Shown here: piece by piece, positions 17,819-27,175 of the stretch
Layout of the letters: each line of letters begins with the position of its first letter
How positions within the stretch are numbered: position 1 is the first letter of the stretch
Assembly: GCF_001879715.1 (NCBI RefSeq)
Contig: NZ_MNBW01000010.1
Coordinates: forward strand, 98,033 to 162,032
Direction: 5' to 3'
Origin: Nioella nitratireducens
GTDB taxonomy: Bacteria > Pseudomonadota > Alphaproteobacteria > Rhodobacterales > Rhodobacteraceae
DNA length: 64,000 nucleotides
Translations under genes and position numbers: made by a program
Notes under the pieces: generated by a model
Told to the model about the DNA's origin: nothing
Seen by the model: only the letters and a program-made list of their open reading frames with translations
The model's database searches: none

Positions 17819-18631
17819 TCAGCCCGCCTGAAGCAGTTTCAGGGCGGCGCCATGCAATTCGGCACTCGCCGCCGCCAGAACCTGCCCGCCCTCATGCACC
17901 GGGCGCCCCTGCCAATCGGTGACGATCCCGCCGGCCGCTTCGATGACGGCAATCGGCGCGGAGATGTCATAGGCGTTCAGCCCGGCCTCGATCACCAGAT
18001 CGACCTGCCCGGCGGCCAGCAGCCCGTAGGCGTAGCAATCCATGCCGTAGCGGGTCAGCTTGACCCTGTCGCGCACCCGCTCGAAGGCCAGACGCTCCTC
18101 AGTGGTTCCAACCTCGGGGAAGGTGGAAAACAGCGTCGCCTCGGACAAACGGCGCCCGCCGCGCACCGCCAAGGCTTGCGCTCCATGCGGCCCGGATACC
18201 GCCGCCTGCCCCAGCCCGCCTTCAAACCGCTCGCCGATATAAGGCTGGTCGATGATGCCGTAGAACGGCCCGTCGGCATCCTGAAGGCCGATCAACACCC
18301 CCCATGTGGGCGTGCCGGAAATGAACCCGCGCGTGCCGTCAATCGGGTCGAGCACCCAGGTCAGACCGCTGGTGCCCGCGACAACGCCATGTTCTTCCCC
18401 CAGAATCCCGTCATCGGGGCGTCGGTCGGCCAACACGGCCCGCATGGCAGTTTCCGCCTCGCGGTCGGCCACTGTCACCGGGTCGAACCCATCGGTCAGC
18501 TTGTTGTCCGCAGCCAGTCCCGCGTTGCGAAAATGCGACAGGGTCGCGCGCCGGGCGGCCTCGGCCAGCGCCCGGCCCGTGGCTACAAGCTCGGAGGCAA
18601 GGGATTGCGAAAGATCGGAACGGGTCAACAT
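17819..18631 (-). CDS. hisN: histidinol-phosphatase of the inositol monophosphatase family
   Basis: Mg2+-dependent phosphatase of 270 residues. The family motifs GEEHG and WVLDPIDGTRGFISG, and the later YDISAPIAVIEAAGG, carry the metal-binding acidic residues. The RGFISG and TPTWGVLIGL stretches match the histidinol-phosphate phosphatase (HisN) branch used for histidine synthesis in Actinobacteria and Alphaproteobacteria; a general inositol or nucleotide phosphatase is possible. I start at ATG 18631, since upstream in-frame sequence overlaps the regulator gene in another frame. The PraR-like regulator lies 67 bases upstream on the same strand. Confidence 0.88.
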   Translation of the reverse strand: MLTRSDLSQSLASELVATGRALAEAARRATLSHFRNAGLAADNKLTDGFDPVTVADREAETAMRAVLADRRPDDGILGEEHGVVAGTSGLTWVLDPIDGTRGFISGTPTWGVLIGLQDADGPFYGIIDQPYIGERFEGGLGQAAVSGPHGAQALAVRGGRRLSEATLFSTFPEVGTTEERLAFERVRDRVKLTRYGMDCYAYGLLAAGQVDLVIEAGLNAYDISAPIAVIEAAGGIVTDWQGRPVHEGGQVLAAASAELHGAALKLLQAG

Positions 18632-18698
18632 GGCGGGGCCTCGTGCGGGGTTTGTCCCGTCTCGGGTGGCACGCCGCCCCGACCCCGTCAAGCGCGGA

Positions 18699-19064
18699 TC
18701 AGGCCGCCGCCCCCGACAGAACGCGGGCCAGTTCAAAGATCTGTTTGCGCTGATTTTCCGGGATCGCGTAATAGGAGCGCACCAGTTCCAGCGCCTCCTT
18801 GTCGGCCAGCACATCGCCCGGCAGGGTCGCGCCCGGGTCCACCCCGCCATCCAGACCCTCGAAGAAATATGCCACGGGCACCTCCAGCGCGGCGGCGATG
18901 TCCCACATCCGCGAGGCACTGACGCGGTTCATGCCGGTTTCGTATTTCTGGATCTGCTGGAACTTGATCCCCACGCGCTCGGCCAATTGCTGCTGCGTCA
19001 TGCCTACCATCCACCGACGATGGCGGACGCGTTTGCCAACATGGATGTCGACAGGATGTTTCAT
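18699..19064 (-). CDS. PraR-like XRE-family regulator
   Basis: A 121-residue DNA-binding protein. Residues 4-65 are a Cro/C1-type helix-turn-helix (DIHVGKRVRHRRWMVGMTQQ, then FQQIQKYETGMNRVSASR). The opening and the YFFEGL segment closely resemble rhizobial PraR, a repressor tied to quorum sensing and surface attachment. The C-terminal helical part (ADKEALELVRSYYAIPE) is also found there. AAGGAGA lies six bases before the chosen ATG. No targets are evident in the window. Confidence 0.85.
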   Translation of the reverse strand: MKHPVDIHVGKRVRHRRWMVGMTQQQLAERVGIKFQQIQKYETGMNRVSASRMWDIAAALEVPVAYFFEGLDGGVDPGATLPGDVLADKEALELVRSYYAIPENQRKQIFELARVLSGAAA

Positions 19065-19262
19065 TCTTATCTCCTTCGCAGCGCCGGGCCGGGTCCGCTT
19101 TGGACGTCGTCTAAGCCTGAGGAGTGATCTAGGCCGCCCGGGATACTTGGCAATAACAATAACCCTCTGCGGGAGCGCGCGCAAAAGGACGCATTGTCCC
19201 GGTTGCAACGGTCCGCTGGCACGTTAGCCTGCCCCGGCAACAGACCAGACAAGGACCACAGG

Positions 19263-20222
19263 ATGCGCGCCTATCGCCTGACCAGCTTCGACACCCCGCC
19301 ACGGATCGCGGACATCGACACACCGGCCCCGGCCAAGGGCGAGGCCCTCGTGCGGATCGCGGCCTGCGGGCTGAACTTCGCCGATCTTCTGATGGTCAAG
19401 GGCCGCTATCAGGACACGCCGGAACCGCCCTTCACCATGGGGATGGAAATCGCCGGCACAATCGAGTCGCTTGGCCCCGACACCGACGGCCCTGCCCCCG
19501 GCACCCGCGTTGCGGTCTTCGCGGGACAAGGCGGGCTGGCCGAATTGGGGTGTTTTCCGGTCGACCGGATCACGCCCATCCCCGATGGGATGCCGTTCGA
19601 GGACGCTGCCGCCTTCCTCGTGACCTACGGCACCTCGCACCTGGCGCTCGGACATCGCGGGCGGCTGCAAAGGGGCGAGCGGCTGCTGGTGCTGGGCGCG
19701 GCGGGGGGTGTCGGGCTGACCGCCGTTGAAATCGGCGCCCGCATGGGGGCCGAGGTCATCGCCTGCGCCCGTGGCACGGCCAAGCTGGCGGTCGCCAAAT
19801 CCGCCGGGGCCACCCACCTGATCGACAGTGAAACGCAGGATATCCGCACCGAGGTCAAGGCACTTGGCGGCGCCGACGTGGTCTATGACGCCGTGGGCGG
19901 CGACCAGTTCAAGGCCGCGCTTCGCGCCACCAATCCCGGTGGGCGGCTTATTCCCATCGGCTTTGCCAGCGGCGAGGTGCCCCAGATTCCAGCCAATATC
20001 CTGCTGGTGAAAAACCTCGACGTGATCGGGCTTTACTGGGGCGGCTACATGCAATTCGCGCCCGAGGTGCTGACCGGCAGCCTGTCCGACCTCTTCGCCA
20101 TGTACGAGGCTGGCGGGCTGCATCCTCATATCGGCGCGACGTATCCGCTGGATCAGACCGCCGACGCCATGGCGCTGATGAAGGCGCGGAAATCCACCGG
20201 CAAGGTCGTGGTGACGATCTGA
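19263..20222 (+). CDS. NADPH:quinone oxidoreductase family protein
   Basis: Zinc-free medium-chain dehydrogenase of 319 residues, the QOR/crotonyl-reductase-like branch. The N-terminal GroES-like domain contains CGLNFADLLMVKGRY, and the nucleotide-binding fold has LGAAGGVGLTAVEIG. Typical activity is one- or two-electron reduction of quinones or enones with NADPH; the exact substrate cannot be read. I start at ATG 19263, just after AAGGACCACAGG; upstream frame has no conserved sequence. It is divergent from the PraR-like gene across about 200 bases, in which I see no clear operator. Confidence 0.88.
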   Translation: MRAYRLTSFDTPPRIADIDTPAPAKGEALVRIAACGLNFADLLMVKGRYQDTPEPPFTMGMEIAGTIESLGPDTDGPAPGTRVAVFAGQGGLAELGCFPVDRITPIPDGMPFEDAAAFLVTYGTSHLALGHRGRLQRGERLLVLGAAGGVGLTAVEIGARMGAEVIACARGTAKLAVAKSAGATHLIDSETQDIRTEVKALGGADVVYDAVGGDQFKAALRATNPGGRLIPIGFASGEVPQIPANILLVKNLDVIGLYWGGYMQFAPEVLTGSLSDLFAMYEAGGLHPHIGATYPLDQTADAMALMKARKSTGKVVVTI

Positions 20223-20327
20223 TCCAACGCGGCGCGCGGTCCTTTACATGCGCGCCGCCCACTCTCGCCTATTGATGCCGCAGGTCCAGGAAGCGCAAAA
20301 CCGGTTTCCACATTTGCGCGCCATGAT

Positions 20328-21109
20328 CTAGCGGCAGGCACTGGCGGCCTCCAACGCCGCCGTGCTCCACGGGCCGAGGTCACGGGCGACGAGTTGTGCG
20401 CCCTGCACGCGCGTTGCGAGAAGCCGCTGCCAATCGCTGTCGGCGGTCAAAATCTCGGGCCCCTGCCCGCAGTCGCGGATCGCAGAAGAGATATGCGCGT
20501 CGCCAATGCGGTGATTGGTCAGGCCCGAAACCGCCGCGACCTGGGTCAGCGCACCGGGTGTATACCGCCAGACACGTAGGGTGCGGGCCAGGTGCGGGCG
20601 GTCAATATACGCGATCTCCACCGCGCCATCGCCGTCAAAATCACCCGCGCCGACTATCGCCAGCCAACGGCGCGGCTGGCCGATATAGGGGGTGGCTGCG
20701 TCCAGAACCAAGTTACTCCCGGTCCAGCGATAGACCGCCAGCTGCGCACCAAACCGACGGTGACTGCGCGCGACGATCACCTCATCGGTGCCGTCGCCAT
20801 CCAGATCGACCAGCCGGGGGGCCACGTCCTCGAACACGTGATCGGCCTCCAGCGTCAGCGCATGGCCGCACAGCCCGTGATTGCCCGGCGCATCGACCCA
20901 AAGCGTTTCGGGCTCGTCCTGTCGTCCAAGCACGAAATGGCGATAGCGTGTCACGGGATCGTCGAACCACGCGCGCCCGATGGCACCCCGTGTTGTCGCA
21001 TCGACCGTGACGCTACCGGGATAGGCCGTCAGGCTGGCCTGATCGACCGTGCAGGCCGCCGCCCCACCCGCGCAGAACAGGGCCAGCGCACAGGCAAGCC
21101 CCACCCGCA

Positions 21110-21110
<1 letters not shown>
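20328..21110 (-). CDS. exported FG-GAP/VCBS-type protein
   Basis: A 260-residue secreted protein with a signal peptide over the first 19 or so residues (cleavage near AAA-CT). Two calcium-binding-like loops, LVDLDGDGTDEV and GDFDGDGAVEI, are of the FG-GAP/VCBS type used in beta-propeller folds. Cysteine pairs suggest periplasmic disulfides. Its start codon overlaps the stop of the upstream ferredoxin gene by one base, so the two are coupled although no functional link is obvious. Function unknown. Confidence 0.8.
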
Positions 21111-21442
<332 letters not shown>

Positions 21443-21563
21443 TTAAACTCAGTCCGGGCATTACGTAGCGGCCCAAAACGGGCTTTGCCAGTCCGAATGC
21501 GTCACTTTTGCGCGGGGAAATTGCGCGCTTGCGTCATCTCTCTTATGTTCTATCTTTGTTCCC

Positions 21564-21926
21564 ATGGAGCCCGATATTCGCCCCCCAGACTGGCCGCGCC
21601 CGCCCGTGGCGATCCAACACGCGCTGCTCGACCGACCGCCGCTGAATGCGCGGGTCACAGTGGCCGGGCTGGTCCTGGTGCGCCAGCGGCCCGGCACCGC
21701 CAAGGGGGTGATTTTCCTGACGCTGGAGGATGAAACAGGCGTCTGCAACGTCATCATCTGGCGCAAGATCTACGAACGCTTTCGCCGCGCGGTGATCGCC
21801 GGGCGGCTGTTGCGGGTGACGGGCCGGGTACAGCGCGACCACGGCGTCACCCATGTCGTTGCCGAAGAGGTCGAGGATATCTCGCATATGCTGGATGAGC
21901 TTCTGGCCCGCCCCGACGACCGTTAA
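21564..21926 (+). CDS. orphan OB-fold domain resembling the C-terminus of DnaE2
   Basis: A 120-residue protein. Nearly the whole chain matches the OB-fold segment near the C-terminus of the error-prone polymerase DnaE2/ImuC: VTVAGLVLVRQRPGTAKG, FLTLEDETG, then a strand pair ending VTGRVQRDHGVTHVVAE. The polymerase portion is absent; only 133 bases separate this gene from the ferredoxin. It may be a remnant of a lost dnaE2 or a free-standing single-strand-binding domain. Direct TTGCGCG repeats lie just upstream near 21509-21526. It has an intact frame, so it is probably still made. Confidence 0.78.
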   Translation: MEPDIRPPDWPRPPVAIQHALLDRPPLNARVTVAGLVLVRQRPGTAKGVIFLTLEDETGVCNVIIWRKIYERFRRAVIAGRLLRVTGRVQRDHGVTHVVAEEVEDISHMLDELLARPDDR

Positions 21927-22029
21927 GCCTTTGCCGCAAGGCCAAAACCCTGTATCCTATGCCCCAAGACAAGGGCCCCGCGCAGACGGGCCGACCGAGG
22001 CAGGCACAAGACAGGCGCACGGCAGACCC

Positions 22030-22593
22030 ATGAAAGTTTCCCTTCCCCTTCTTGCGGGCCTGATGGGCTTGGCCGCCTGTGGCGCGGGCCCCGGTGCCGA
22101 AGTCGCCCGGCTGATGGAGCGGGACGGCACCATCATCTCGCGCGGGGAAGGCCCGGAAGACGCCCGTCCCGACGCTTGCTATGCCCGCGACCAGACGCCT
22201 GCCGTCATCGAAACGGTAACGGAACAGGTGATGGTCCAGCCACCGCAACTGGCCTCGGACGGGGCCGTGCGAGAGCCCGCGATTTTCCGCACCGAGACCC
22301 GGCAACGTATTGTTCAGGAACGACAAGAAGTGTGGTTCGAAACCCCCTGCCAATCCGAGACCGACCCCGCATTCATCGCCTCGGTCCAGCGGGCGCTTGC
22401 CGCGCGCGGCATCTACCAAGGCCCCGTCAACGGCGTGATGGACCGACCCACCCGCCGCGCGATCCGCCAGTTTCAAGACCCGCAAGGGCTGGATTCGGGC
22501 GTTCTGTCGCTGGCCGCTGCGCGCCTCTTGGGCCTAGCCGTCTGGGATCCGGTCGCCGCGGCACGTCCCGACTACGCGGCATCTGAAGAATAA
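22030..22593 (+). CDS. lipoprotein with peptidoglycan-binding domain
   Basis: A 187-residue envelope protein. The N-terminus is a lipoprotein signal with a LAAC lipobox, giving a lipidated cysteine near residue 19. The C-terminal half (about residues 115-170) is a PG_binding_1-type domain: IASVQRALAARGIYQGPVNG, then DRPTRRAIRQFQ. It is likely anchored in the outer membrane and contacts murein. I start at ATG 22030, where the hydrophobic signal begins; upstream in-frame sequence overlaps the OB-fold gene. No operon partner is clear. Confidence 0.85.
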   Translation: MKVSLPLLAGLMGLAACGAGPGAEVARLMERDGTIISRGEGPEDARPDACYARDQTPAVIETVTEQVMVQPPQLASDGAVREPAIFRTETRQRIVQERQEVWFETPCQSETDPAFIASVQRALAARGIYQGPVNGVMDRPTRRAIRQFQDPQGLDSGVLSLAAARLLGLAVWDPVAAARPDYAASEE

Positions 22594-22659
22594 TCACAGC
22601 CTTGCTTGCCGGATCGACCTTGACTCGACTCATTTTTGACGTTGATCTCATTTTCATAA

Positions 22660-23319
22660 ATGCGAGATCCAATGACCGAGACCACCCAAACCCCCGCACG
22701 CTTTGCCAAGGCACTGCTGATCCGCTGCAGGGGCGCCAGCAAGCGCGACCGCACCCGCGCACGCCTGCAAGCGGCGATGGCCGAACTGCTGGACGATCGT
22801 CCACCCGCAGACCTGAAGGTCGCCGATATCTGTCGCGTGGCGGGCAGCGCGCATGGCACATTCTACACCTATTTCCCCGACATTCGGGGCGCGCTGGCGG
22901 ATACGCTGCTCGAATTCATCACCTTCCTTCAAGGTGAGATGCGACAAGCCGCCCGCAATGGCCCCACGCCCGAGGACCGCTCGCGCCGATCGACCGCCGC
23001 CTATCTTGATCTTTTCGCAGCCAATCGCGGGCTGATGCGCTGCCTCGTCACGCGGCTCGATGCTTTCCCCGAGGCCAGCGCTGCCTTTCAGCGCCTCAAC
23101 CGCGACTGGGCCGAGACCGTGGCCGACGCTTGGGGGCGGCGGGGCGCAACATCCCGCGATGAACTGCTGCGCCGCGCCTACGCGCTTGGCGGCATGGTCG
23201 ATCAATACCTGATCATGCTGCATTTCGGGGACGACCCCACGCTCGCCGCGCTGTCGCAGGACCGCACCGCGCTGATCGAGACCTTGTCACATATCTGGGA
23301 AAGAGGAATGACGGGATGA
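22660..23319 (+). CDS. TetR/AcrR-family regulator
   Basis: A roughly 215-residue repressor. The helix-turn-helix lies about residues 38-80 (VADICRVAGSAHGTFYTYF). The rest is the helical ligand-binding and dimer domain. It overlaps the CoA-ligase gene by four bases (ATGA) and so is co-transcribed with a ligase and an enoyl-CoA hydratase, probably sensing a CoA thioester or its acid (inference). A second in-frame ATG at 22672 is an equally good start. Direct CTCATTTT repeats at 22629 and 22647, 18 bases apart, are candidate autoregulatory half-sites. Confidence 0.87.
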   Translation: MRDPMTETTQTPARFAKALLIRCRGASKRDRTRARLQAAMAELLDDRPPADLKVADICRVAGSAHGTFYTYFPDIRGALADTLLEFITFLQGEMRQAARNGPTPEDRSRRSTAAYLDLFAANRGLMRCLVTRLDAFPEASAAFQRLNRDWAETVADAWGRRGATSRDELLRRAYALGGMVDQYLIMLHFGDDPTLAALSQDRTALIETLSHIWERGMTG

Positions 23320-24611
23320 GCCTGATCGACGGGGCCGAATTTCAGAGGGCAGACGCCCTGCTGCCCGCGCAGCAGGCGGCATGGAACCGGCAGCGCGCCC
23401 ATGTGGCGGACAACTCTGCCTTTTACCAACGGCTCTGGGACGGCGCGGCACCGCCCACCGACCTGCGCGATCTGCCAACCCTGCCGCTGTCGGACAAGGC
23501 TGGGCTACGGCTGAGTCAGGCTGCGCATCCGCCCTTCGGCGACTACCTTGCCACGCCGCGCGCCACCGCCAACCGGCTGCACCGCACCTCGGGCACCACC
23601 GGGCAAGCGATGAACCTTGCCCTTTCGGCCCGCGATGCCGCGATTACGGCGGCGGTCGGCGGGCGCTGCCACGGCGCGGCGGGGCTGACGGCGGATCACA
23701 CGGTGGTGCATTGCCTGAACTACCAGATGTGGATGGGTGGCGTGACCGATCACATGACGTTGGAGGCAACCGGCGCGCTGGTCGTGCCCTTCGGCGTCGG
23801 CTCGACCGAATTGCTGATCCGCACGATCCAAGAGGTCGGCATCAACGCGATCTCCTGCACGCCCTCTTATCCGGCGGTGCTGGAACGGGTGCTCGACCGG
23901 CTCGGCATGGTTCCCCGCAATCTGGGTTTGAAACTCGGCCTATTCGGCGGCGAGCCGGGGCTGGACGACCCGGCTCTCAGGGACCGTATCCGGGAAACCT
24001 GGGGGATGGAGCCGCGCAATGCCAACTACGGCGTGTCTGACGTGTTTTCGAACTTCGCGGCGCAATGCGAACATGACTCGCGGCTGCATTTCATGGCTTG
24101 GGACGTGCTCTGGCCCGAACTGATCGACCCCGACAGCGCCACGCCCCTGCCCTTGCAGGCGGGAACCGAGGGCGAGCTTGTCCTCACCCATCTGGCCCGC
24201 GACTGCCAACCTTTGGTTCGGTTCCGCACCGGAGACATCATCGCGGTGGACGACACCGCTCCCTGCCGCTGCGGGCGCCATGGCTTTCGCTTCCGGGTGG
24301 TGGGACGCAGCGACGACATGGTGGTGGTGCGCGGGCTGAACCTGTTTCCCAGTATGGTCGCCGCCGTGCTGAGCGGGATCGAAGCGCTTTCGGGCGATTA
24401 CCGGATCGTGCTGGACACGCCCCCACCCTATGACGCGCTGCCCCTGACGGCGGAACTGGCGCGCGGCGTCGCGGCCAGCGATGGGCTGCGCAACAGCGTG
24501 GAACAGGCCGTGAAACGCACCCTCGGCGCCAGCGCCCGCGTCACGCTGGTGCCGCACGGCACCTTCCCCGTAACCGAAGGCAAAACCAAACGCGTCCTGC
24601 GGGAGTACTGA
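23316..24611 (+). CDS. phenylacetate-CoA ligase-like AMP-forming enzyme
   Basis: Acyl- or aryl-CoA ligase of 431 residues in the PaaK branch of adenylate-forming enzymes. The phosphate loop RTSGTTGQAM and the later LVRFRTGDI stretch are present; a CRCG pair sits before GRSDDMVVVRGLNLFP, as in PaaK-like enzymes with structural cysteines. The lysine in EGKTKRVL near the C-terminus is the usual adenylation lysine. The acid substrate cannot be read. It sits between a TetR regulator and an enoyl-CoA hydratase with almost no spacing, so all three form one pathway unit for a carboxylic acid, perhaps aromatic or unsaturated. Confidence 0.88.
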   Translation: MSLIDGAEFQRADALLPAQQAAWNRQRAHVADNSAFYQRLWDGAAPPTDLRDLPTLPLSDKAGLRLSQAAHPPFGDYLATPRATANRLHRTSGTTGQAMNLALSARDAAITAAVGGRCHGAAGLTADHTVVHCLNYQMWMGGVTDHMTLEATGALVVPFGVGSTELLIRTIQEVGINAISCTPSYPAVLERVLDRLGMVPRNLGLKLGLFGGEPGLDDPALRDRIRETWGMEPRNANYGVSDVFSNFAAQCEHDSRLHFMAWDVLWPELIDPDSATPLPLQAGTEGELVLTHLARDCQPLVRFRTGDIIAVDDTAPCRCGRHGFRFRVVGRSDDMVVVRGLNLFPSMVAAVLSGIEALSGDYRIVLDTPPPYDALPLTAELARGVAASDGLRNSVEQAVKRTLGASARVTLVPHGTFPVTEGKTKRVLREY

Positions 24612-24614
24612 GCG

Positions 24615-25379
24615 ATGAGCGATTTCACCTATGACACCGTGCTCAGCGATCTGGTCGACGACGGCGTGCGCCGGATCGCCCTGAACCGGCCAGACCGGCT
24701 GAACGCGATGAACCTGACCCTCATCCGCGACGTGGCCCGCGCCTTCGACGATGCCAATGCCGACCCGGCGACACGGGCGATCATTTTCACCGGCGAGGGC
24801 CGCGCGTTCTGCGCGGGCGACGACCGGCAGGACCACACCCACCCCGCAAGCGAGGAAGAGGCCCGCAGTCTGGTCACCGCCATTCAGGCCGCGACCCGCG
24901 CGATCTGTTTCGGCCCCAAGCCGGTTGTGGGCGCTATCAACGGATGGGCCGTGGGCGGCGGGTTCGAATGGGCAATCAACTGCGATTTCCCGATCTGGGG
25001 CGACAGCGCCAAGGCGTTCTTCCCCGAGGTCTCGCTCAATCTCTTCGTCACCGGCGCGGTCACCACCCTGTTGCCCGCGATGGTCGGTCTTGCCAAGGCG
25101 CGCGAGATGCTGATTTTCGGCGACCGCTACACGGCGACCGAGTTACACAGCCTCGGCGTGGCCTGGCGCGTTGCCCCGGATGACGCGCTTGCGGACGAGG
25201 CGCTCGTCACCGCGCGCCGCCTCGCCGCGCTGCCACCGCTTTCGACCCGCGCGATGAAACGGGTGCTGAACGCGGCGGCCATGCCCGACATGTCCCGCGC
25301 GCTGGATCTGGAGACAGAGGCCACCGTGGCGGGCTTCCTCGACCCCGAAACCACCCGTCTCCTCAAGGATTTCAGATAA
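24615..25379 (+). CDS. enoyl-CoA hydratase/isomerase family protein
   Basis: Crotonase-fold enzyme of 254 residues. The first oxyanion-hole segment is GRAFCAGDDRQ, and the second is INGWAVGGGFEWAINCD. The glutamate in FFPEVSLNL is at the position of a catalytic acid. It most likely hydrates or cleaves a CoA thioester made by the upstream ligase. It starts three bases after the ligase stop and ends just before a strong terminator, closing the three-gene operon. Confidence 0.88.
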   Translation: MSDFTYDTVLSDLVDDGVRRIALNRPDRLNAMNLTLIRDVARAFDDANADPATRAIIFTGEGRAFCAGDDRQDHTHPASEEEARSLVTAIQAATRAICFGPKPVVGAINGWAVGGGFEWAINCDFPIWGDSAKAFFPEVSLNLFVTGAVTTLLPAMVGLAKAREMLIFGDRYTATELHSLGVAWRVAPDDALADEALVTARRLAALPPLSTRAMKRVLNAAAMPDMSRALDLETEATVAGFLDPETTRLLKDFR

Positions 25380-25384
25380 AAAAT

Positions 25385-25411
25385 CCCCCGCCGGATCGTC
25401 TCCGGCGGGGG
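25385..25411. terminator. terminator after enoyl-CoA hydratase gene
   Basis: CCCCCGCCGG (25385-25394) pairs perfectly with CCGGCGGGGG (25402-25411) around a seven-base loop. An A-rich stretch precedes it, so read on the minus strand it is followed by TTTTTT and can also end degP transcription. Confidence 0.85.
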
Positions 25412-25454
25412 CTGCCCTGGCATGACTCAGGGGCTTTCAAAAGACCCGCAGGCC

Positions 25455-26960
25455 TTACTTGTTGATCGGCAGCGCCACGAACCGCGGGGTGCCGTCACGG
25501 CGGATCAGCAGCAGAACACTGTTCTGACCGGCATCTTCCGCTTCCGTCACTCGGGTCCGGAAGGCTTCAACATCCGACACCGGCTGTTGGCCGACCTCGG
25601 TGATGACGTCGCCCGCCATCAGCCCACGATCAGCCGCATCCGAGGTGGGATCGACCGATTCCACCAGCAGGCCGGTTTCGATGCCATTGGCCTGACGCGC
25701 CTCGTCGGTCAGCGGCGCCAGCGACATTCCCAGCACGTCCGAAGACGGGGCAGGCACCACCGGCGTATCGCCGTTCTGATCGGGGAAAGCCGCGTTTTCC
25801 GAGGTTTCGCGCCGACCAAGCGTCACCAGAAGCGTCTGAGTTTCGCCATCGCGGTAGACCACCACGCGGACGGTTTCGCCCACCGGCGCATCGCCCACGA
25901 CCCGCACCAGTTCGCGGGTGTCATCGACGGCCACGCCGTTGAAGGTGGTGATCACGTCACCCACTTCCATCCCGGCCTCGCGGGCGGGGCCTTCGGGCAC
26001 ATCCGTCACCAGCGCGCCGCTGGCCTGATCCAGACCCAGACCTTCGGCGATATCGGCAGACACGTCCTGAATGCGAACGCCCAGCCAGCCACGGCGGGTT
26101 TCGCCGAAGTCCTGAAGCTGTTGCACCACGTGCGACACGACGTTGGACGACATCGAGAATCCGATCCCGATCGAGCCGCCATTGGGGCTGAGGATCGCGG
26201 TGTTCACACCGACCACCTCGCCATCCATGTTGAACAGCGGCCCACCCGAGTTGCCACGATTGATGGCGGCGTCGGTCTGGATGTAGTTGTCATAGGTGCC
26301 CGACAGCGCCCGTTCGCGGGCCGAGACGATCCCGACCGAGACCGAAAACCCTTGGCCGAGCGGGTTGCCCATGGCCATCACCCAATCGCCGACGCGGGCG
26401 CTATCGCTGTCGCCAAACGCAACATGGGTCAACGCCGAGGCCGGTTCTACCTTCAGCAGGGCGATATCGGTGTTGGGGTCGGTCCCCACGACGTCGGCCG
26501 GCAACCGGGTGCCATCGCGGAAGTCGATCATGATTTCGTCAGCCCCGTCGATGACGTGGTTGTTGGTGACGATATAGCCGTCTTCCGAGATCACGAAGCC
26601 CGAGCCGAGCGCATTCGAACGCCGGGGCGCCGGGGCCGGACCTTGGCCCGGGTTGCGGTTCATGAAGTCGTTGAAGAAATCCTCCAGCGGCGACCCCGGC
26701 GGAACCTGCGGCATAGGCCCTGTATTCGCAGCCACGAGGCTGGTGGTGGTGATATTGACGACCGCGTCGCCCACTTCATCGACGAGATCGGCAAAGCTGC
26801 CGGGCCCCGCGATCTGCGCCCGTGACGGCACCGCAGTGCCGGCCAGCGTGGCCAAGGCCATGGCGATGATCAGGAAAAGGGTCGTCACGGGATAGGCCAA
26901 TGATCGGCCCTGGGGCCTGGTCAGCGCGACGGCCCTGGTATGTGCGGTTTGCATGGTCAC
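25455..26960 (-). CDS. degP: periplasmic serine protease DegP/HtrA
   Basis: Do-family endopeptidase of about 501 residues that degrades misfolded envelope proteins. A signal/anchor segment spans about 20-48. The catalytic triad is in NNHVIDG (His), NTDIALLKV (Asp) and INRGNSGGPLF (Ser). Two PDZ domains follow, around GWLGVRIQDV and LGMSLAPLTD. I start at GTG 26960, since AGGAGG lies seven bases upstream; the ATG two codons later is too far from it. In many relatives this gene directly follows hflK-hflC; here a divergent acetyltransferase gene sits between. Confidence 0.95.
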   Translation of the reverse strand: MTMQTAHTRAVALTRPQGRSLAYPVTTLFLIIAMALATLAGTAVPSRAQIAGPGSFADLVDEVGDAVVNITTTSLVAANTGPMPQVPPGSPLEDFFNDFMNRNPGQGPAPAPRRSNALGSGFVISEDGYIVTNNHVIDGADEIMIDFRDGTRLPADVVGTDPNTDIALLKVEPASALTHVAFGDSDSARVGDWVMAMGNPLGQGFSVSVGIVSARERALSGTYDNYIQTDAAINRGNSGGPLFNMDGEVVGVNTAILSPNGGSIGIGFSMSSNVVSHVVQQLQDFGETRRGWLGVRIQDVSADIAEGLGLDQASGALVTDVPEGPAREAGMEVGDVITTFNGVAVDDTRELVRVVGDAPVGETVRVVVYRDGETQTLLVTLGRRETSENAAFPDQNGDTPVVPAPSSDVLGMSLAPLTDEARQANGIETGLLVESVDPTSDAADRGLMAGDVITEVGQQPVSDVEAFRTRVTEAEDAGQNSVLLLIRRDGTPRFVALPINK

Positions 26961-27175
26961 TCGATTTCCTCCTGTCAAACCAAAGGTAGGCTGTCCCTGC
27001 CCTCTCGTGTTCAAGATATTTGCGGCACGGCGGCCGCATTCAACCGTCTCGTCTTTCATTTGAGTCACATGGGCGTGATAGCGCCCAGATCGTCGCGGTT
27101 CAGGCGCGGCAAAGACCGGCTCTCTTGATCTATACCGCAACTCAGGGCCAATGTTGGACCAATTCGGAGGAAACC

